Shown: in pieces, positions 45,691 through 54,124 of the stretch
Position numbering within the stretch: position 1 is the first letter of the stretch
Layout of the letters: each line of letters starts with the position of its first letter
From: Algoriphagus sp.
GTDB taxonomy: Bacteria > Bacteroidota > Bacteroidia > Cytophagales > Cyclobacteriaceae
Length of the DNA stretch: 64,000 nucleotides
NCBI RefSeq assembly: GCF_024305035.1
Contig: NZ_JAMWZB010000007.1
Coordinates: forward strand, 93,278 to 157,277
Direction of reading: 5' to 3'
Position numbers and translations under genes: made by a program
The notes under the pieces: model-generated
What the model saw: only the letters and a program-made list of their open reading frames with translations
What the model was told of the DNA's origin: nothing
Database searches by the model: none

Positions 45691-46578
45691 TTAAACGCGG
45701 GAATCCTGATATTCTTTCCCAATTTTTTCCCAGGTGACTTCACCTGATTCCAGGGAAGCTAAGATTTTGGGATAATCTGCCAACAAGGCTTTTGCAGGAG
45801 CAAAATCACATTCATAGAGGGTCAAGGCTCCTCCACTTTGCTCCAATTTATCTGCAGAGCTCATCACCTTTTTGAGATCGGGAAGGTATTGATCATGTAC
45901 AAAAGGTACAACTAATCGCCAAAGCTCAGGCATGACATTTCTGCCGGCAGCCCATCGCTCATGGGCAAAATCTGAAGCTATCTCGGCCAAGGCTGAATTT
46001 CTCCGCTTTTCCAAACCCTGAATGCGGTAAAGTGGACGCTGCATAAAAACCGCTTTAAGAACGAGCTGATTCCAGTTGGCTTCGGGAAAAAAAGCGGCAG
46101 GAAAAGGATTATTCAACGCGATGGCGTCGAAAATAAGCGTCATATTCGTCCGGCAACCGTCGATCGCCCGCGAAAGCAAATCTTCCTTGAAAGGCAGAAT
46201 GGGAAGCGCAGCAAAAAGCGCTTGCTGCTCATGCATATCGCCGGTTTCAAAAAGCTGATTCATCACTGAAAACCAGGTTTCCTTCTCCTCTGGTAAATTC
46301 AACAAAAGAAATGATCTAGCACTCTGAAGGACATTCCAAAAGGCAGGTTCAAAACCCGAGACCAATTGATCTGCTTGATTTTTTTCTTGCTCACTGAGCT
46401 TAAGCAGATCTTTTGTGAAATAGCGTGATGCTTGGCTGAAAGACAGAAAAAAAGCAGTTGGGGAAGCGGATTCCTGAATTTTTTGGGCTTTTTGCTTGAG
46501 CCATAGGATGGATTTTTCTTCCGTATTTGCCTCTAAGGCCTGGAGCAGAAACCTGCGGATTTCCAGATTTTGATTCAT
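45691..46578 (-). CDS. eboA: EboA domain protein
   Basis: A 295-residue, almost entirely helical soluble protein with no signal peptide or recognisable catalytic motif. It contains the EboA-type patterns FEPAFWNVLQSARSFLLL, EQQALFAALPILPFKEDL and LSRAIDGCRTNMTLIFDAIALNNP, with a HEAT-like helix arrangement. It is the first gene of the complete eboABCDEF operon and gives that operon its recognisable name-giving member. Its biochemical role is unknown; a scaffold for the other Ebo proteins is a possibility. Confidence 0.88.
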   Translation of the reverse strand: MNQNLEIRRFLLQALEANTEEKSILWLKQKAQKIQESASPTAFFLSFSQASRYFTKDLLKLSEQEKNQADQLVSGFEPAFWNVLQSARSFLLLNLPEEKETWFSVMNQLFETGDMHEQQALFAALPILPFKEDLLSRAIDGCRTNMTLIFDAIALNNPFPAAFFPEANWNQLVLKAVFMQRPLYRIQGLEKRRNSALAEIASDFAHERWAAGRNVMPELWRLVVPFVHDQYLPDLKKVMSSADKLEQSGGALTLYECDFAPAKALLADYPKILASLESGEVTWEKIGKEYQDSRV

Positions 46579-46919
46579 CGGTTAGTTGAGCTTTTGGGAA
46601 CTGTAAATTAACTCATTCAAAAATTAATTTCCATCCGAATTGGGAAGAGCGGATAGGAAAAAGAGTGATCTCTGATAAAAATCAGTTAATTGAAGAAAAG
46701 TTAGTCCTTTTCAGATACAAAAAGCATTTCAAACTCATGCAGGAGATTTTGAAATTCAACTTGATTTCAGGAATTAACTTTTTCATACCCACAGCAAAAA
46801 TACTGATTTTTAACCACATAGAGTCCAAGCCTGAAAAAATCAACTGATAGGCTTGAATTACAGCACTTGAACTCCTAGATATAATATTAATTTCATTCAT
46901 AGTTTAATTACATTATACA
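46579..46919. other. Divergent regulatory interval between eboA and DUF6567 lipoprotein
   Basis: A 341-base, AT-rich stretch between divergent genes that must hold the ebo operon promoter. A short palindrome CTGAT-AAAA-ATCAG lies at 46672-46685. On the ebo strand the sequence TTAATTTTTG, about 40 bases before eboA, resembles a -7 element with one extra T. I see no stronger element. Confidence 0.4.
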
Positions 46920-47291
46920 GTGAAAAAATCATTAATTAAATCAGCTTTATTTGGATCTACCTTGCTTTTTTTTGGCAGTTGTGCTAGCCATAGTGCATTT
47001 ACAGGAAATTTGAATTCTCAAAATACACAAGTTATCCTTTCGGAGAAAAATTATGAGGTACAAGACCGAGTTGAGGGGAAAGCAAATGCCACTTATATAT
47101 TTGGTATAGGTGGACTTAGTAAAAAATCACTCTTAGAATCTGCTAAAAATGAAATGTATCAAAATGCAAATCTCCAAGGAGGATCCAAGGCTTTGATCAA
47201 CGAAACGTTCTCTACCAAAACTTCTTTCTTTTTGTTTTTCTGGAAGCATCAGGTCAATGCTTCGGCCGATGTCATTGAATTCACGAAGTGA
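46920..47291 (+). CDS. DUF6567-type small lipoprotein
   Basis: A 123-residue lipoprotein read from a GTG start, with lipobox FFGSC (C21). The mature part has the DUF6567 features: a strand beginning NYEVQDRVEGKANATYIFGIGGLSKKSLL, then a helix NEMYQNANLQGGSKALINE and the strand pair FFLFFWKHQVNASADVIEF. The family is found in Bacteroidota with unknown function. It runs divergently from the ebo operon and convergent with hicB. Confidence 0.72.
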   Translation: MKKSLIKSALFGSTLLFFGSCASHSAFTGNLNSQNTQVILSEKNYEVQDRVEGKANATYIFGIGGLSKKSLLESAKNEMYQNANLQGGSKALINETFSTKTSFFLFFWKHQVNASADVIEFTK

Positions 47292-47442
47292 TTACCTTAA
47301 ATGTCTTCTTAGATTTACAATCCCGAAAAATTTTAGATTACTATTCCCAACGGCACCTGACTGAAATCAGATGCTCGATTATGAAAACGTTGATAAAGAA
47401 AATAATTTACTCAATTTTATTGAGGAAATTTAAAACAATAAA

Positions 47443-47790
47443 TCAAGCCAATTCCTCTTCCCGGCTTAAATGCAAACGAATTGCTTCGGCTACTAAATTA
47501 TTCAAAGACGTCTTTTCCTCCATTGCCCTCAATGCGGCTTTTTGGTGAAGGGCCGCTGGAATCCGAACGTTGAAACTTCCTTTAAACGGTTTTTCCGGAA
47601 TTTTTCCTTCTTCCTTACAGATTTTCAGATATTCATCGACAACTGACTTGAATTCATCTTCTAGTTGTTTTCCAGTTTCGCCTTCAAAAGAAAGGAGCCC
47701 TTGAATCCCCAAAACTTTTCCATACATCAATTTATCCTCAGGACTATATTCAATACTTCCTGTAAATCCTTTGTATTCTAAATATCTCAT
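47443..47790 (-). CDS. hicB: HicB family antitoxin
   Basis: A 115-residue antitoxin. Residues 1-65 are the partial-RNase-H-like HicB fold (YKGFTGSIEYSPEDKLMYGKVLGI, ETGKQLEDEFKSVVDEYL). Residues about 71-110 form a ribbon-helix-helix DNA-binding tail (NVRIPAALHQKAALRA, SLNNLVAEAIRLHLS). HicB neutralises the mRNA-cleaving toxin HicA and represses its own promoter. The start codon overlaps the stop of a hicA reading frame by four bases. Since hicA is frameshifted here, this is probably an antitoxin left without an active toxin. Confidence 0.88.
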   Translation of the reverse strand: MRYLEYKGFTGSIEYSPEDKLMYGKVLGIQGLLSFEGETGKQLEDEFKSVVDEYLKICKEEGKIPEKPFKGSFNVRIPAALHQKAALRAMEEKTSLNNLVAEAIRLHLSREEELA

Positions 47791-48030
47791 AAATTCAATA
47801 TCTCTTTAATTTGCCTCAGTTGATACTGTTTAATAATGCCGCTGGGATGTGGTCTATGTAATAAAATAGGCACTCCCTCCACATTTTCAAATCTTACTCT
47901 GGAGCCAGAAGTTTTTCCTTTTTTTTTCCTCATAAAACCCAAAATATTTTAAAATAACTACCATCTCATTAAAGTGGAAATCTTTGGGAAACAGGAGGAA
48001 TCTGGCTATCAGTTTTTCTTTCTTTGACAA
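47787..48030 (-). pseudogene. hicA: hicA toxin gene with frameshift in an A9 tract
   Basis: On the minus strand a frame from a TTG at 48030 reads KEKLIARFLLFPKDF, HFNEMVVILKYFGFYE and then falls out of frame at a run of nine A residues (plus strand 47919-47927). The neighbouring frame continues KGKTSGSRVRFENVEGVP, ILLHRPHPSGIIKQYQLRQI and stops at 47787 inside the hicB start. Removing one A would restore a single HicA-type protein of about 80 residues with the catalytic HRPHPSG His. As read, only a 48-codon distal frame from ATG 47933 remains. It may be a null mutation, slippage-prone phase switch or read error. Confidence 0.75.
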
Positions 48031-48111
48031 AACACTTTGTGACTGAATACAGTTGCAAAGATAAAAAATACTTTTCTGATTTCAATACATATCCACAAGC
48101 GGTTCTTCACT

Positions 48112-48140
48112 TTTGAGGCCTTTCCCATATTTTTATTTTC
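48112..48140 (+). promoter_or_regulatory. Possible promoter of the M28 peptidase gene
   Basis: TTTG at 48112-48115 and TATTTTC at 48134-48140 are 18 bases apart, close to the Bacteroidota pattern; the start of transcription would be just before the ATG at 48156. The match of the -7 element is partial. Confidence 0.35.
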
Positions 48141-48155
48141 TAAACAAAATCTACT

Positions 48156-49697
48156 ATGATCAAACACTACCTTTTAGGGATGGGACTGATGCTATTTTTT
48201 GGCATCCAAGCACAAGCCCAAGACCCCGTTATCGACAACATCATCAAAGAAGCTCGAGAAAACTCCCAGCTCAAAGAACTCGGACATGAGCTTCTCGACG
48301 GAATCGGCCCTCGACTAGTCGGCTCTCCCCAAATGCAACAAGCTCATGACTGGGCAGTAGAAAAATACCAATCCTGGGGCATCGAAGCCCGAAATGAACA
48401 GTGGGGCGAATGGCGCGGCTGGGATCGAGGAATCACGCATATCGATATGGTAGAACCTTGGGTTCGCTCCTTATCGGGAATGCAACTTGCCTGGTCCCCA
48501 TCTTCTCCTGAAGGCGGTGCTCAAGGCGAAGTTATCGTTTTGCCAGACTTGGCTGATGCCTCAGCGTTTCAGGCATGGCTACCCAATGCCAAAGGGAAAT
48601 ATGTTATGATTTCTACCCCTCAATTGACTGGTCGTCCTGATTACAATTGGGAAGAATGGGCTACCGAGGAGTCTTTTGAGAAAATGAAAGAAGAGCGTGC
48701 TGAATTTGAGCGGGCATGGAATCAGCGATTGCAAAAAACCGGTTTGGGAAGAAGAGAATTGCCTCAAGCCTTGGAAGACGCCGGTGCTTTGGGCATCATC
48801 ACGAGCTACTGGTCAAGAGGATTTGGAGCGAATAAGATTTTCTCTGCGATGACCAAAAAAGTACCAACCGTCGATCTGTCACTTGAAGATTACGGGATGC
48901 TTTATCGTCTAGCCGAAAGCGGAAAGAAACCGATGATCCATCTGAATGCCCAATCCAAAGAAACCGGGGTACAGCCTACCTTCAATACTATCGCTGAAAT
49001 CAAAGGAACCGAAAAACCAGAGGAATATGTGATGCTTTCGGCACACTTTGATTCATGGGATGGGGGTACTGGCGCAACAGATAATGGAACTGGTACCATC
49101 CTGATGATGGAAGTGATGCGAATTCTGAAAGAAGTGTATCCTAATCCCAAAAGAACAATCCTAGTTGGACATTGGGGTTCTGAAGAGCAAGGCTTGAATG
49201 GATCCAGAGCATTCGTGGAGGATCATCCAGAGATTGTCGCCAATTTGCAGGCCTTATTCAACCAAGACAATGGGACCGGCCGAGTAGCCAATCTTTCCGG
49301 ACAAGGCTTTGTGGACAGTTATGAGTACTTAGGTCGCTGGCTTTCTAAGGTTCCCCGGGAAATCACACGGGATATCGAAACTACCTTCCCAGGAAATCCC
49401 GGTGGTGGCGGTTCCGATTATGCTTCTTTTGTAGCAGCAAAAGCACCGGCATTTAATTTATCCTCCTTAAGCTGGTCTTACTATAATTACACCTGGCACA
49501 CGAACCTGGACACCTATGACAAAATTGTTTTCGACGACGTACAAAACAACGCCATCTTAGCCGCAATATTGGTCTACATGGCCTGCGAGGAGCCAGAAAT
49601 GGTTTCCAAAGAATTGAGAATCCCCCTAGGCAGAAATGGCGAGCCCACGGATTGGCCAACTCCACGCTCTCCTACCCGCAAAGGCGGAATGGATTAA
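48156..49697 (+). CDS. Secreted M28 family metallopeptidase
   Basis: A 513-residue peptidase with signal peptide (cleavage after QAQA). A protease-associated (PA) insert precedes the M28 core. The metal ligands follow the family order: H297 in SAHFDSWD, D309 in GATDNG, the E343-E344 pair in GSEEQG, Asp in NQDNGTG and His in TWHTNLDTYDKI. Relatives are aminopeptidases or glutamate carboxypeptidase-like enzymes. The export signal places it in the periplasm or outside. It is a single gene with a strong terminator behind it. Confidence 0.93.
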   Translation: MIKHYLLGMGLMLFFGIQAQAQDPVIDNIIKEARENSQLKELGHELLDGIGPRLVGSPQMQQAHDWAVEKYQSWGIEARNEQWGEWRGWDRGITHIDMVEPWVRSLSGMQLAWSPSSPEGGAQGEVIVLPDLADASAFQAWLPNAKGKYVMISTPQLTGRPDYNWEEWATEESFEKMKEERAEFERAWNQRLQKTGLGRRELPQALEDAGALGIITSYWSRGFGANKIFSAMTKKVPTVDLSLEDYGMLYRLAESGKKPMIHLNAQSKETGVQPTFNTIAEIKGTEKPEEYVMLSAHFDSWDGGTGATDNGTGTILMMEVMRILKEVYPNPKRTILVGHWGSEEQGLNGSRAFVEDHPEIVANLQALFNQDNGTGRVANLSGQGFVDSYEYLGRWLSKVPREITRDIETTFPGNPGGGGSDYASFVAAKAPAFNLSSLSWSYYNYTWHTNLDTYDKIVFDDVQNNAILAAILVYMACEEPEMVSKELRIPLGRNGEPTDWPTPRSPTRKGGMD

Positions 49698-49715
49698 AAA
49701 TTTCCTAAAAACCTT

Positions 49716-49750
49716 AAAAAGCTTCTTCAGAAATGGGGAAGCTTTTTTTT
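49716..49750 (+). terminator. Rho-independent terminator after M28 peptidase
   Basis: A 10-base stem AAAAAGCTTC / GAAGCTTTTT with a 12-base loop leads into a T8 tract. Confidence 0.85.
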
Positions 49751-50070
49751 AGCTTTCCTTAACTTCAGTTATTTTTTTAGTGAAAGAAATTTTCATACTC
49801 GACAGCACCCCATATTATGGGTAGTTAATCCTGATGGATAAAATCTACTAAAAGGGATATTTTAAAAATTAACTCCTTCTCTGTAGTCAAAAAGACTCAA
49901 TCAAACTTTTTAACCTCAATATTGATTTTTTCTCATTCTGCAAAAAGAAGGCCTCACGCAGTTTATTTCAACTGGAAAGAAAATATCAGCTACTCATGCA
50001 ACTCAACTTTTGATTTTTCCATCCTAAAGGGGAAAAGAATTTTCACAAGCTAAACCAACATACAGATACG
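49751..50070. other. Gene-free interval before PKD lipoprotein
   Basis: This 320-base stretch holds no gene or clear promoter. The rest of the region is AT-rich and not structured. Confidence 0.4.
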
Positions 50071-52395
50071 ATGAAATTGACGATTAGACCCATTGTTTTT
50101 CTGCTACTTTCCGTTTTCGCTTTTGCGGCATGTGAAGAGGAAGACAAAAACCCTGTAAATCCACTCACCGCAGATGCTGGCGACTCGGCAGAGGGATTTG
50201 TGGGATTTGCAACCATTCTTGACGGAAGTCTCTCCACCAACTCCATGGGAAAACCTTTTGCCTACCAATGGGAGGTAAATTCAAAGCCAACAGGTTCAAC
50301 AACCACTATTGAAAATGAAAATGAGGTTTTTGCCAAGCTGATTGGTACCCTTCCCGGGGAATATAAAATTACACTTACCATTTCCTACTTAAATTGGGAA
50401 GACACTGATCAGGTGATTATAAGCCTTAGTGACGACCCTGAACCTGATCTATTGGCGGTAGCTGGCGAGGACCGGACGGTAGAAATCGGAACTTCCCTAG
50501 CACTAAATGGAACTGCTTCTATCTTGGGAGGAGAGCAAGTTCAAATCCTCTGGGAAAATGTTTCCAAACCCGAAAACAGTTCCGTGGCTATCCAAAATCC
50601 CACATTGATTGAAACTACTTTCAGCCCCAATAAGCCTGGAGAATATGTATTTAAACTTAGCCTGACCCGAGGAGGATTGAAGTCGCAAGATTTGGTAAAA
50701 ATCAACGTGCTGGAAAGCAACTCCAATCAGGGACCAGTCCTTATCAACGCAGATATTTTGGAAGATCGGACCTTGACCAATGTTTATGTATCTGATTCTG
50801 ACAAATTGGACTATTTGGTCACTCAGGATGTGGCGGTAAGAGGCGCAAAATTGACCATAGAACCTGGAGTCCGAATTAGTTTTGAAGATGGGGCAGGATT
50901 GATCATTGCAGAAAATGCATCCTTGAAGGCCTATACCATGCTGACCGAGACCTTGCCGATTATTTTTCAAGGCAAAGAAGCCCAAAAAGGGTATTGGGAC
51001 GGGATTAAAATTCTTTCTAAAAATCCCCCTGAATACCTGGTAGGGATAGAGGTAAGAGATGCAGGAAAACTGGGATACGGGATTCAGGTTGGGTCTGGAA
51101 CAAAATTATTTCTATCAAACTCCACCATTCACCTCAATGATGGAATTGGGCTTGATTTTCAAATCAGCTCCCAACTAGCGGAATTTAAGAATAATCGGAT
51201 CAAAGAAAATACCAATTCTCCATTACAAATTCCTGCTAGTTTGATGACCTATGTTTCTTTTGACAATCAGTTTCAGGATGGACCAATTCAGATCATAGAG
51301 GGGAAAATCCTAAGCGGGACAGACAATTTTTGGCCGACATTTCAGGTAGAATATGACGTTTTAGATGAATTGGTTATTTACAATGGCTCTACTTTGGTGC
51401 TTTCCACTGGCGCTCACTTAAATATGGGCGATGATCAGGGAATCCGGGTGATTTCAGGTGGAAAACTCCGCATACTTGGCGAAGAGACAGCTCCAGTAGT
51501 CATCGAAGGAAAAACCAAAGCCAAAGGTGCCTGGAGAGGAATCTACATCACTGACTCCCAAGGAGCAGTAAGCAGTATCATGTTTGCCAAAATCAAACAT
51601 GCAGGAAGCACTCCAATTGCAGGACAAGATGCTGCCACCATCAAACTGGGCAATGGAGCAGGCCTAAAAGTAGTCAAGACTATCCTGGATGAAGGGAAAG
51701 GCCATGGCCTGGAAGCCGCTGCGACCAATTTAACCATTGAGTTCAGCCAAAACATCATCCAAAACCACCTGAAAAATCCACTTTCCATTTCCGCTCAGGT
51801 GGTAGAACATCTCGATTATTACAACAAATTTGAAAATAATGGCGAAAATGAAGTCCTCGTCGACGGATTCCATCCACTGGCCAAAGATGGAGGAGAAATC
51901 ATCTGGAAAGGTTTCCAGCAGCGTATCCCCTATGTGATCAAAGGATTGAGCAAGGACCTGGTAATCCAATCTGGAATGCGGCTCAAAGAGGGTGTGATCC
52001 TCAAAATGCAATCCAATTCACGCATTGATGTACAAGATGCGAATGGAAGACTCGGGTATTTAAGAATCGAAGGAAATGAAGCCAACCCGGTAATTATCCG
52101 CGGTGTGGGCGAAGAGGCAGGTTCATGGTATGGAATTACCTATTCTACCCATCATGCACAAAATCACATCCAATACGCTGAAATTTTACATGCTGGAAAA
52201 TTGTTGGCAAATAATTTCTCAGCTGCAATCACCGTGGACAACGTCCCCCAAGGATCTTTGCTTATTCAAAACTCAAGGATCGCTTACTCCGGGCAACACG
52301 GAATCGCAGTCGCTAAGCAATTTTCAGACTTTTTACGCACGTCCAATTTAACTTTTGAAGGAATTCCAGGGAATGAGATTTCTGCTTGGGAGTAA
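50071..52395 (+). CDS. Lipoprotein with PKD-like domains and right-handed beta-helix
   Basis: A 774-residue lipoprotein with lipobox FAAC (C21). Residues about 33-118 and 129-213 are two PKD-like domains (ILDGSLSTNSMGKPFAYQWEV, GEYKITLTISYL; LNGTASILGG, GEYVFKLSLTRGG). The rest, about 230-774, is a right-handed beta-helix built of units such as LTIEPGVRISFEDGAGLIIAEN, VISGGKLRILGEETAPVVIEG and WRGIYITDSQGAVSSIMFAKIKHAG. Such architecture is common in surface-exposed adhesion or glycan-handling proteins, but no catalytic residues can be picked out. It is followed by a palindrome-rich hairpin. Confidence 0.85.
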   Translation: MKLTIRPIVFLLLSVFAFAACEEEDKNPVNPLTADAGDSAEGFVGFATILDGSLSTNSMGKPFAYQWEVNSKPTGSTTTIENENEVFAKLIGTLPGEYKITLTISYLNWEDTDQVIISLSDDPEPDLLAVAGEDRTVEIGTSLALNGTASILGGEQVQILWENVSKPENSSVAIQNPTLIETTFSPNKPGEYVFKLSLTRGGLKSQDLVKINVLESNSNQGPVLINADILEDRTLTNVYVSDSDKLDYLVTQDVAVRGAKLTIEPGVRISFEDGAGLIIAENASLKAYTMLTETLPIIFQGKEAQKGYWDGIKILSKNPPEYLVGIEVRDAGKLGYGIQVGSGTKLFLSNSTIHLNDGIGLDFQISSQLAEFKNNRIKENTNSPLQIPASLMTYVSFDNQFQDGPIQIIEGKILSGTDNFWPTFQVEYDVLDELVIYNGSTLVLSTGAHLNMGDDQGIRVISGGKLRILGEETAPVVIEGKTKAKGAWRGIYITDSQGAVSSIMFAKIKHAGSTPIAGQDAATIKLGNGAGLKVVKTILDEGKGHGLEAAATNLTIEFSQNIIQNHLKNPLSISAQVVEHLDYYNKFENNGENEVLVDGFHPLAKDGGEIIWKGFQQRIPYVIKGLSKDLVIQSGMRLKEGVILKMQSNSRIDVQDANGRLGYLRIEGNEANPVIIRGVGEEAGSWYGITYSTHHAQNHIQYAEILHAGKLLANNFSAAITVDNVPQGSLLIQNSRIAYSGQHGIAVAKQFSDFLRTSNLTFEGIPGNEISAWE

Positions 52396-52418
52396 TTTTT
52401 TGGGTTTTTTTATGGGTG

Positions 52419-52446
52419 AATCCCCCGTCGCTTTTGGCGGGGGATT
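52419..52446. terminator. Strong hairpin after beta-helix lipoprotein
   Basis: AATCCCCCG / CGGGGGATT form a 9-base stem with a ten-base loop. No T-run follows, so termination is uncertain but the stem is GC-rich and stable. Confidence 0.55.
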
Positions 52447-52520
52447 ACTCCAAAAATCAAGTTAAAATTAGGATATATCAAAACCTAAATCACATATACA
52501 ACTAAAAAAGACATCGGAAA

Positions 52521-53306
52521 ATGGAGATCTTACATTTGAGAAATGCCACCATCAAATTGAACTATGGGGGGTTGACCTTTTTAATTGACCCCTATTTTGC
52601 TGAATTGCATAGTGAACCATCCATGGGAGGGAAATCAAAAAACCCAACCTCCGCACTTCCTATTCAAATTTCGAAAATTATTCACCACGTAGATTTTGTG
52701 ATCATTTCGCACCTACACCCAGATCATTTTGACCGTCTTGCACAGCAAAAAATCCCAAAGGATCAAGCGATTATCTGTCAACCTGGAGATCAAAAATCCA
52801 TTCAGTCCATGGGCTTTACCCAAGTAATTCCAATGCAAGAAAAAATGATCCTGGGCAAGACCAGCATTTATCAAACGAGTGGTGCGCATGGTTTTGGGAA
52901 AATGGCAGAAATCATGGGCCCGGTTTCAGGGCTGGTATTCCAAAATGAAACCGAGTTCACCCTTTATTGGCTGGGAGATACGGTATTTGGAGAGGAGGTA
53001 AAAAATCAGATTAATCGATTTGACCCCCAACTCCTGATCTGTCATGCCGGTGGGAACAAATTTTTCAAAACCTTCGATTTTCTGGGTTTAGGATTGAAAG
53101 AAGATACCTCTCCTTTGATCATGGATTCAAAACAACTGGAGGAGCTCATTCGATTTGCACCCAAGTGCAAAATCATCGCAACGCATCTGAACGCACTGGA
53201 TCATGAGACTGAATCTAAGGAAAGCTTAGAACGCATGCTAGCAGAAAATGGCTTTCCTGCTGATCGGATCTATATTCCACAAAATGGCGAACGACTCCAC
53301 TTTTAA
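52521..53306 (+). CDS. MBL-fold metallo-hydrolase (UlaG-like)
   Basis: A 261-residue cytoplasmic protein of the metallo-beta-lactamase superfamily. The binuclear metal motif is HLHPDHFDR (H64, H66, D68, H69), with LLICHAGG and IIATHLNALDHE as later metal ligands and GDT near residue 155 bridging the metals. The N-terminus LRNATIKLNYGGLTFLIDPY is the UlaG/L-ascorbate-6-phosphate-lactonase-like start. The substrate is unknown. It sits 11 bases before the RidA-like gene, so the two are probably one operon. Confidence 0.9.
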   Translation: MEILHLRNATIKLNYGGLTFLIDPYFAELHSEPSMGGKSKNPTSALPIQISKIIHHVDFVIISHLHPDHFDRLAQQKIPKDQAIICQPGDQKSIQSMGFTQVIPMQEKMILGKTSIYQTSGAHGFGKMAEIMGPVSGLVFQNETEFTLYWLGDTVFGEEVKNQINRFDPQLLICHAGGNKFFKTFDFLGLGLKEDTSPLIMDSKQLEELIRFAPKCKIIATHLNALDHETESKESLERMLAENGFPADRIYIPQNGERLHF

Positions 53307-53317
53307 ACGGGTAAAAA

Positions 53318-53788
53318 ATGAACCCAAATAATGATCTGTTCAACAACCTAAAAAAATTAGGTTTAACCTTACCCGAACCCAGCATCCCTGGAGGAAATTA
53401 TCAATCACTCACTATTCGGGGTCAAATTATCTATCTGTCAATTCAATTTCCAATAGTTAATGGAAAGAATTTATTTCTGGGAAAATTAGGCCAAAATATA
53501 TCAACCCAAGAGGGATACCAAGCAATGCAGCTTTGCGGGCTCAATTTATTAGCCCAAATTTATCATAAAGTAGGGTTTGATCACTTTTTAGGGTTTAATC
53601 ATTTAGACATCTATTACCGGGGATCAGAAGGTTGGGATGACGGACCGATAGTCGCAAATGGAGCTTCAGACCTTTTGGTAAATTCTCTTGGAAAACCCGG
53701 CTTGCACAGCCGATCGATTTTTGGAGTCCAAAACTTACCTCGTGATTTTTGTGTGGGGTTATCCGGTTCAGCAAGTTTAAAAATGTAA
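53318..53788 (+). CDS. RidA-like protein of the long subgroup (PF14588-like)
   Basis: A 156-residue Rid-superfamily protein. Typical features are the start LGLTLPEPSIPGGNYQSL, IIYLSIQFP, GKLGQNISTQEGYQAMQLCGLNLL, and NGASDLLVNSLGKPGLHSRS with R132 at the position of the ligand-binding Arg. The C-terminal strand reads VGLSGSASL, where most members have a Glu after the Val. It thus keeps the Arg but seems to lack the Glu, while the Rid protein at 9095 lacks the Arg. It follows the MBL-fold hydrolase gene by 11 bases. A role in removing a reactive intermediate is possible but not shown. Confidence 0.75.
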   Translation: MNPNNDLFNNLKKLGLTLPEPSIPGGNYQSLTIRGQIIYLSIQFPIVNGKNLFLGKLGQNISTQEGYQAMQLCGLNLLAQIYHKVGFDHFLGFNHLDIYYRGSEGWDDGPIVANGASDLLVNSLGKPGLHSRSIFGVQNLPRDFCVGLSGSASLKM

Positions 53789-53840
53789 CTAGCTGAAATT
53801 GAAACTACCCTCTGTAAAAGGTGAATAATAGCTTCTTGAT

Positions 53841-53870
53841 TCACCGGGATGCTCTGCAAATCCCCGGTGA
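53841..53870. repeat. Inverted repeat TCACCGGG / CCCGGTGA
   Basis: An 8-base perfect stem with a 14-base loop, 17 bases before a second, longer palindrome. It may be part of a bidirectional terminator region after the RidA-like gene. Confidence 0.5.
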
Positions 53871-53886
53871 TCAAAACAAAAGAGTT

Positions 53887-53910
53887 CAAAGTGGGTTATA
53901 ACCCACTTTG
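53887..53910. repeat. 24-base perfect palindrome
   Basis: The sequence is exactly equal to its own complement, centred on GTTATAAC (arms CAAAGTGG... and ...CCACTTTG). It lies in a gene-free stretch (53789-54124) between convergent genes. It could be a terminator core or a dimeric regulator site; the TTATAA centre is AT-rich. Confidence 0.75.
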
Positions 53911-53953
53911 GCAACACCCTTTCATTGAGAATTCTAGCCCCCAAAATGAGTGA

Positions 53954-54045
53954 TGAAATCGAGCATGACCTACCCGTCACACACCGGGATGATTAGAATT
54001 GCGAGATTCCATCTGACCGCTAAAAAACAATTATAAACAGATGAA
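53954..54045 (+). repeat. Dispersed repeat, copy 1 (downstream gene lost)
   Basis: About 90 bases match 61531-61625: both begin GAAATCGAG-ATGACC, share CACACAC/GGCATGA-type segments and the nearly exact run GCGAGATTCCATCTGACC, and end with CTAAAAAACAA-TTATAAAC-ATGAAA. In copy 2 the final ATG is the start of the beta-lactamase-family gene, so the repeat is its leader. Here the ATG opens a frame of ten codons (MKFWDRLLFV) followed by a stop. The block therefore looks like a leader whose gene is gone. Confidence 0.7.
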
Positions 54046-54124
54046 ATTTTGGGACAGGCTACTTTTTGTATAGTTAATCAGGTTTGAAATTATCCAAGGG
54101 AACCACCTGTGAGTTTTCAAGAAC

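Noticed and set aside
45041..45694. A 217-codon plus-strand frame
   Set aside because: Antisense to eboB, whose metal motifs are intact.
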